Shown here: piece after piece, positions 58,099 to 64,000 of the stretch | How the letters are laid out: each line of letters starts with the position of its first letter | How positions within the stretch are numbered: position 1 is the first letter of the stretch | Source: Dillenia suffruticosa | Lineage: Eukaryota; Streptophyta; Magnoliopsida; Dilleniales; Dilleniaceae | DNA: 64,000 bases | Assembly (NCBI GenBank): GCA_033439265.1 | Contig: JAVTVX010000031.1 | Coordinates: 791,501-855,500 of the forward strand | Direction: 5' to 3' | Notes under the pieces: model-generated | The model's input: the letters and a program-made list of their open reading frames with translations, nothing else | Told to the model about the DNA's origin: nothing | The model's database searches: none | Translations under genes and position numbers: made by a program

Positions 58099-59600
58099 GT
58101 GCTATGCGAATATTTGGTATCGACGCCCGTATTCTTATAGATACCGGGTCAAAATTTTCATATGTGAGTGACACGTTCGCTCGCCATTCTAATAGACCTC
58201 TCTCGCCACTTGATCAGGAGATTATGGTAGTCACTCCTCTTGACAAGCATATCATTCGAGATACAGTCTATAGAGGCTGTGAGGTCGGTATTAGGGAGGC
58301 AGCATTAGAGGCAGATCTGATTCCGCTCCCTATCACGGATTTCGATGCTATCCTAGGGATGGATTGGCTGAGTTTACACCGGGCATCCGTGGATTGTGTC
58401 ACGAAAGAGGTTGAGTTTCGGAGGTCCGGGCAGCCACCATTAGTATTCTGGGATGAAAGACGAGTATTGTCCCGCTGTATTATATCTGTTATGAAGGCCA
58501 GACGTTTGGTACGCCGTGGTAATGTGGTTTATCTGGTTTATGTTGTCAACACCACTATTAAAGGATCGAGACTTGGAGATGTCCCTGTGATGCAGGAGTT
58601 TCCAGAGGTATTCCCCGAGGAGCTTCCCGGATTACCACCAGTTCGGGAGTTTGATTTCGAGATTGATCTAGTATCGGGGACCATTCCTATTTCTATTCCG
58701 CCATACAGAATGACGCCTGTTGAACTGAGAGAGCTTAAGACTCAGTTGCAGGAACTCCTAGACAAGGGGTTCATTCGCCAGAGCACTTCACCTTGAGGTG
58801 CTTTGGTGCTATTTGTAAAAAAGAAATATGGTACACTTAGGTTTTGTGTGGATTACAGACAATTGAACAAAACCACCATCAAAAACCATTATCCCCTGCC
58901 ACGTATCAATAATTTGTTTGATCAGCTGCAGGGAGCCAGGGTTTTCTCTGAGATTGATCTCCGTTCGGGTTATTATCAATTGAGAATTCGGACCGAAAAT
59001 GTGCCCAAAATAGATTTTCGCACCTGATACGGCCATTACGAGTTTCTAGTCATGCCGTTTGGGCTGACTAATGCCCCAACTGCTTTTATGGATCTGATGA
59101 ACCGAGTTTTTCACAACTACTTGGATTGGTTCGTTATCGTATTCATCGATGACATCTTGATAAATTTATGGAGTGATGAAGATCATGTTGAGCACCTTCG
59201 GGTGGTATTGCACATATTCCGTGAGAAGAAGCTATATGTCAAATTATTGAAATGTGAGTTTTGGCTGTGATAAATTGGATTCTTGGGGCACATTGTTTCT
59301 ACGGAGGGTATTTATGTTGATCCGCGGAAGGTTGAGACAATAGTGAAGTGGGAGCAGTCACAAACAGTTACTGAGATTCATAATTTTTTACGTTTGGTTG
59401 GGTATTATCGTAGATTTGTAGAGGGATTCTCCCGGATAGCTGCTCCGTTGTTTAGATTAACCCAGAAGGGGGTCAAGTTTGTTTCGGATGACCGTTGTGA
59501 GGCGAGCTTCCAGGAGCTCAAACAACGGTTGACATCCGCTCATATTTTAGCCCTTCCCACTAGTAGTCGGGTGTATACAGTGTACAGTGATACTAGCTGA
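58099..59600 (+). pseudogene. Tekay-like protease and reverse transcriptase
   Basis: The protease shows FGIDARILIDTGSKFSYVS with an intact DTG site, then DFDAILGMDWLS. A linker with EFPEVFPEELPGLPP leads to [56 protein letters not shown], then [20 protein letters not shown] and the catalytic FIDDIL at 59146-59163. GHIVSTEGIYVDPRKVETI and FLRLVGYYRRFVEGFS end the RT and start RNase H. Stops at 58794 (TGA for W), 59025 (TGA for R) and 59268 interrupt a frame that is otherwise continuous with gag. Confidence 0.9.
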
Positions 59601-59950
59601 CAGGGGTTGTGTTCTAATGCAAGATGGTCGGGTTATTGCATATGCCTCGTGATAGCTGAAGAAACACGAAATTAACTACCCGACACATGATTTAAAGTTG
59701 GCAGCCAGAGTTTTCGCGTTGAAAATATAGTTGCATTATCTTTATGGAATGACTTATAGGGTATTCACGGATCACCAAAGTTTAAAGTACTTGTTCACGT
59801 AGCGGGAGTTGAATCTCAGACAGAGGAGATGGTTGGAGTTTTTGAAAGACAATGACCTCATTATTGACTATCATCCGGGCAAGGCGAATGTTGTAGCAGA
59901 TGTCTTGAGTCGGAAGTCAGCATCATCCTCACAGTCGACAGAGAAAGCCT
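59601..59950 (+). pseudogene. Tekay-like RNase H
   Basis: VLMQDGRVIAYAS, then LKKHEINYPTHDLKLAA and YRVFTDHQSLKYLFT give RNase H; NLRQRRWLEFLKDNDLIID and HPGKANVVADVLSRKS end it. A frameshift near 59605, probably a 2-nt loss in the G-L-G-C codons, moves the frame for the rest of pol. Several TAG and TGA stops. Confidence 0.87.
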
Positions 59951-61461
59951 ACATTTCTTGTTTAGTGGGACTCCGAGCTTTGGGAGTCAGTTTGACTAGT
60001 GATTATCAAGGAGGCTTACTAGCTAGATTTGAGATTAGACTGACTTTGTTCGACCATATCCGAGAGCTCCAGAGTACAGATAAGAAGTTTCAGAGTATTG
60101 CGGATAGAGTCCACAGAGCTGAGAGTGGAGACTTTGGGATCCGAGGAGATGGTTTGATAGTGTTCAAGGAGCGGGTTTGTATTCCCACTGATTCAGATCT
60201 CCGCAAGGCCATACTCGAGGAGGCGCACTCCTCCGCTTATGCATTGCATCCAGGTGGTACCAAGATGTATCGAATCATTCGGGATAGTTATTGGTGGCCT
60301 GGCATGAAACGGGAAATTGCAGATTTTGTGGCTAGGTGTTTAGTTTGCCAGCAGGTGAAGGCCGAGCATCAGTGGCCGGTTGGTACATTACAGCCCTTAT
60401 CCATCCCTGAGTGGAAGTAGGATCACATTACTATGGATTTTGTGACAGGGCTACCGTGGACTTCATCATGGCATGATGTCATTTGGGTGATTGTAGATCA
60501 ACTCACCAAGTTCGCACATTTTCTTCCTATTCGCAATGACTATCCTTTGGAGACCTTGACACGTCTTTACATTGATACGATAGTCCGGCTGCATGGTATT
60601 CCTGTGTCGATAGTATCAGACAGGGACCCGAGATTCACTTCCAGATTTTGGCCCAAGTTACAGGAGGCAATGGGCATAAGACTGAATTTTAGTACAGCCT
60701 ATCATCCATAGACAGATGGTCAGTTTGAGAGGACCATTCAGACCCTTGAGCACATGCTGAGGACATGTGTGATGGATTTCTAGGGTAGTTGGGGTCGGCA
60801 CCTTCCACTTGTCGAATTTGCATATAATAACGTTATCAGGCTAGTATAGGGATGCCCCCATATGAAGCACTGCCACACCCCGATATGCTGGGATGAGGTC
60901 GGGGAGCGATGTCTTAGCAGCGTTGAGTTGATTGAGTAAACGAAGGATAAGGTTAAGGTCATCCGTGAGTGGATAAAAGCCGCACAGGACAGACAGAAGA
61001 TATATGCTGATTGTAGGCGGTGACCTCTTGAGTTTGTTGTGAGAGATATGGTTTTCTTGAGAATATCTCCTTTGAAAGGAGTTATATGATTCAGGCAGCG
61101 GGGTAAGCTGAGCCCCAGATATATTGGACCATTCTGTATTCTTGATAGGGTCGGGGGTGTAGCATACAGATTGGAGCTGCCAGATGAACTTTCCCGTATT
61201 CACGATGTCTTCCATGTCTCAGTACTCAGGAAGTACATAGCCGATCATTCTCATGTACTTGAGGCTCCACCTGTTGAGTTACGAGAGGACCTTAGTCTTC
61301 TAGTTCAACCCGTGGCTATTCTAGATCGGCAGGTCAGGAAGCTGTGGAGCAAAGAAGTCTCGTTGGTCAGAATATTGTGGAGGAGTGACCAGGTCGAGGA
61401 AAAGACCTAAGAGCCCGAGGAGGCTATGAGGACACAGTACCCCCATTTATTTGTTGTTTAG
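59951..61461 (+). pseudogene. Tekay-like integrase with C-terminal chromodomain remnant
   Basis: The HHCC finger is seen as HSSAYALHPGGTKMYRII ... CLVCQQ at 60226-60354. The core has [10 protein letters not shown] (Asp 1), [29 protein letters not shown] (Asp 2), then DGQFERTIQTLE (Glu) after a TAG at 60709. Distal: PRYIGPFCILDRVGGVAYRL, IHDVFHVSVLRKYI, then PVAILDRQVRKLWSKEV and EPEEAMRTQYPHLF before the TAG at 61459. The last part matches the short C-terminal chromodomain of Del/Tekay chromoviruses, which targets heterochromatin. Confidence 0.88.
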
Positions 61462-61492
61462 TTCTCTTTTAATTTTAAAAACGAAACTTGTT

Positions 61493-61509
61493 TTTAGGGG
61501 GTTAAAAAA
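61493..61509 (+). other. Polypurine tract region of the Tekay-like element
   Basis: TTAGGGGGTTAAAAAA precedes the 3' LTR start at 61510, where plus-strand synthesis is primed in gypsy elements. The G5 run followed by A6 is a weaker PPT than usual, likely from mutation. Confidence 0.55.
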
Positions 61510-64000
61510 TGTAATACCGACACTGCGGTGTCCGTACTACTGTACTCCTATTCAGAAATTTAATAAAATATTTCTCAGTTATATATGTGAAGAGAAATGT
61601 TTCATTTATTTTGATTTTTGATTTTGGGATATTTAAATTGAAAATTTTTTGTATATTTTAAATTTTTACCGTATCCGCGAATTTTGGTGTAAAAGGAATA
61701 TATATATGTGTGTATGTGTGAATAATAATAATAATAATAAAGAGTACAAAAAAAAAAAAGAGCCCCAGCGGAGTGCTGTGTTTTGAGGCAAAACGCAGCA
61801 CACCCCTCTAGAACTTGGATTAGGGCTTCTAGCCCTAATCCCTTTCCCCTTTCTCTCTCTCTCTCTCCGCCTCTTCTCCTTCCGGCGGCCGCCTCACCTT
61901 TCTTCCCTCTGCCACCGCGCTCTCTCTACCACTGCTCTCCCCCCCACGAGCGCAGCCTCCCCGCGAGCGCAGCCTGCGGCTCGATCCTCCTCGTGCGAAT
62001 GCGCCACTGCGCGTAATCTTCTGCTAGTGCTCCACAGCGCCAGCGTGCGATTGCCCGAGCATTCCACAGCGCGAGCACAAGCGCGCTCCCACTCGAGAGC
62101 GCACCTACGCGCGACCTCGCGCCTGTGCACGGGCGCACTCCAACCCATAAGCGCTCCAGCTCGCGAGCGCGAGCCCTAACCCGTGAGCTCTCCAGCCCAC
62201 GAGCGCCCCAGCTCGTAAGCGCGAGCCCTAGCCCGTGAGAGCTCCAGCCCACGAGCACTCCAGCTCGCGAGCGCAAGCCCTCCAGCTCGCGAACGCGAGC
62301 CCTAGCCCGTGAGCGCCCGAGCCCGCGAGCCCACTAGCCCGCCAGCCCGCCAGCCCGCAAGCCCGCGAGCCTACCAGCCTATCAGCCCACGAGCCCGCAA
62401 CCGGCTTTCTCCTTCGAGATTTCACCTGCATCTTCGTTGTAGGTAACGATTACGATTTGGTTGAAGATCTAAGATTTGATGTTAAAAATTTGAGTTAGTT
62501 GCTAATATCGTTCAAATTTGAAAATTTTACAGGTTTTAGACCAATCTGACGAGCAAACGGAATCTAGAAAGGAGATTGGGTAAATTAAGATTCTATTAAA
62601 TTGGGAAGAAAAATCAAAAATCCCTTATGAGGCCTTTATTTGATATTAAATTGGGATGATTTGATTAGGTTGATCTTTTTGGAGACTCAAAGAGTCAGGT
62701 TGGATTATTTTGAAAATAAGGAATGACCACCCTCCCTAGAAAGGTGAGTGTGACTCTAATCTCTTGCATGAAATAGTAAAACTTGTTTCTGCCATATTTT
62801 CAATAAAACATATTTTCGATATACATTGACTCGACGTGTGATATTAAATTTTAAAACTTGTTTTGTGACATTTGGAGTGTCATAAATTTATGTTCGGATG
62901 ACTATGCATCCATGTTTGAAATGAAATGATATTGTGCCATTATTTGAGAACTAGATATGTTTTCTATTCTGCCGTCGCATTGGCTTGGATTTGAAATGAT
63001 TTGATGAATGTATTAGCACACGGATTTGAAATGTTTTTGATGTACTATGTAGGTTGGATGCCCACTAGTTATGCGATGATACGATTCTTACCTGTGGGAC
63101 ATTGTGCCCTTGTGATACTATGATGATGACATTGATAATTCTGTAGCTATGAAGGGCGTTTGTAGAGGCACAGTGTTGCCCGGATACGCTTCTGCAGGAG
63201 GTATCCACAAACGTCATATGTCTAATGGCTATAGGCGCGGCCGGTTGAACTTACGATGGGGGAGGACGTGTGTGACGCCACCGTCTAGCACCGGGTAGGG
63301 TCCTATATACGATGATGAGTTAGCCCCAGCGAACTCATGGCTAACGTCGGGGTAAAGAGCTGCTTTGAAAACTCTTTGCATAATAAAACCCCAGATGCGC
63401 CTGTCCTTGGTCATGGTTGACATTTGCCAGAATCATTTTTGGTTTACTCTGATATTACTTGATTTTGAATGGATGCATATATGTATGATACCGTGTGATT
63501 GAATACATGACTTCACTTCATTGAACATACCATAATTTACTGCAAAAAACTTGAATTATTGTTTATGAATAGTACTATTTGACACTCCAATGTTCACCTG
63601 CACTATTTGTACTTGAGATTAATTCCCTCACTCACTGGGTATCTTCCCATGATACTCACCCCTCTCTTTTCCTTCCTCAGACAGGATTTTTATGATAGAG
63701 CGACATTTCAGGCTCTAGAGGTTTTGACAGCATATCATGGGATTTGGTATTTACGACGGTGAGATTTAAGTTAAATTTGAAATATGAATTTCATACTTTG
63801 TTTTGACCCTGCGCGGTCTTGATATTAAGATCTGTAGTTGGCCATGTATATTATGGAAGGACTGTATAACTTATGGGTCGTTGTGTGCATAACTCTTGCT
63901 TTGGTTCATTTTACTTGTATTGAGACATATGTAAGCGTTTTAAACTTTTTACTTGGAAAATTTGTTGTACATTTGTATAAATTTAGACTCGCTCAGTGTG
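61510..64000 (+). repeat. 3' LTR of the Tekay-like element, truncated by the window end
   Basis: Starts TGTAATACCGACACTGCGGT and follows the 5' LTR for 2491 bp to CGCTCAGTGTG, corresponding to about 55904 in the 5' LTR, so about 290 bp are missing. It differs from the 5' LTR by many substitutions and indels (shorter AT tract, different GC-repeat count), which points to an old insertion. Confidence 0.92.
61855..62400. repeat. GC-rich short-repeat zone in the 3' LTR
   Basis: Counterpart of the zone at 53690-54310 with units such as CTCGCGAGCGCGAGCCCTA and CAGCCCGCCAGC. Unit number and order differ, showing slippage or unequal exchange after insertion. Confidence 0.8.

Overview
The window is nuclear DNA from a flowering plant, probably a eudicot. 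The genome looks AT-rich, genes have short exons separated by AT-rich introns with GT-AG borders, there are long CT, AT and ATT microsatellites, and most of the sequence is layered transposons. The only host genes I can name are a ZPR1 zinc-finger gene (broken as read here) and two tandem phloem-protein-2 (PP2) lectin genes. I see no tRNA gene, rRNA, CRISPR array or organelle gene.

Layout. 1-5328: a decayed Ty1-copia element on the minus strand (RT, integrase, protease, gag, then PBS and the start of an LTR). 5329-6690: a minus-strand LTR fragment related to the large gypsy LTRs at the far end of the window. 6670-9747: a plus-strand copia relic lacking its 5' half, with RT/RNase H remains, a PPT and a 441-bp LTR. 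10993-13302: a non-autonomous CACTA transposon with a 3-bp target duplication, filled with tandem palindromic repeats and carrying a SINE-like insert. 14400-27250: a ZPR1-type gene with eleven recognisable exons; the exons for the middle of the protein are missing, and intron 8 holds a LINE fragment. 27258-28381: three SINE insertions with clear target-site duplications. 29360-31432: a GC-rich 5'-exon-like segment and an unidentified small ORF. 31919-35980: a partial PP2 exon and a complete three-exon PP2 gene, separated by a SINE and an RTE-type LINE tail.

39865-48365 is a nested stack. The outermost layer is an hAT transposon in minus orientation with imperfect TIRs and an 8-bp target duplication. 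A CACTA end fragment and a Ty1-copia element lie inside it, and the copia RT gene is itself split by a tRNA-derived SINE with a 19-bp target duplication. 48730-49275 is a copia integrase fragment joined directly to a Tat/Retand-like gypsy pol (49277-52350), followed by five copies of a 71-bp tandem repeat. 53327-64000 is a large gypsy element, a Del/Tekay-like chromovirus, with LTRs of about 2.9 kb (the 3' LTR runs off the window).

Most coding regions here are dead; the one clearly intact host gene is the second PP2 gene. The most interesting structural signal is in the last gypsy element: a 198-nt AT-rich segment with GT...AG borders sits exactly between gag and protease. Removing it joins the two reading frames cleanly, while leaving it in ends gag at a stop codon. 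This suggests splicing-controlled Gag versus Gag-Pol production.
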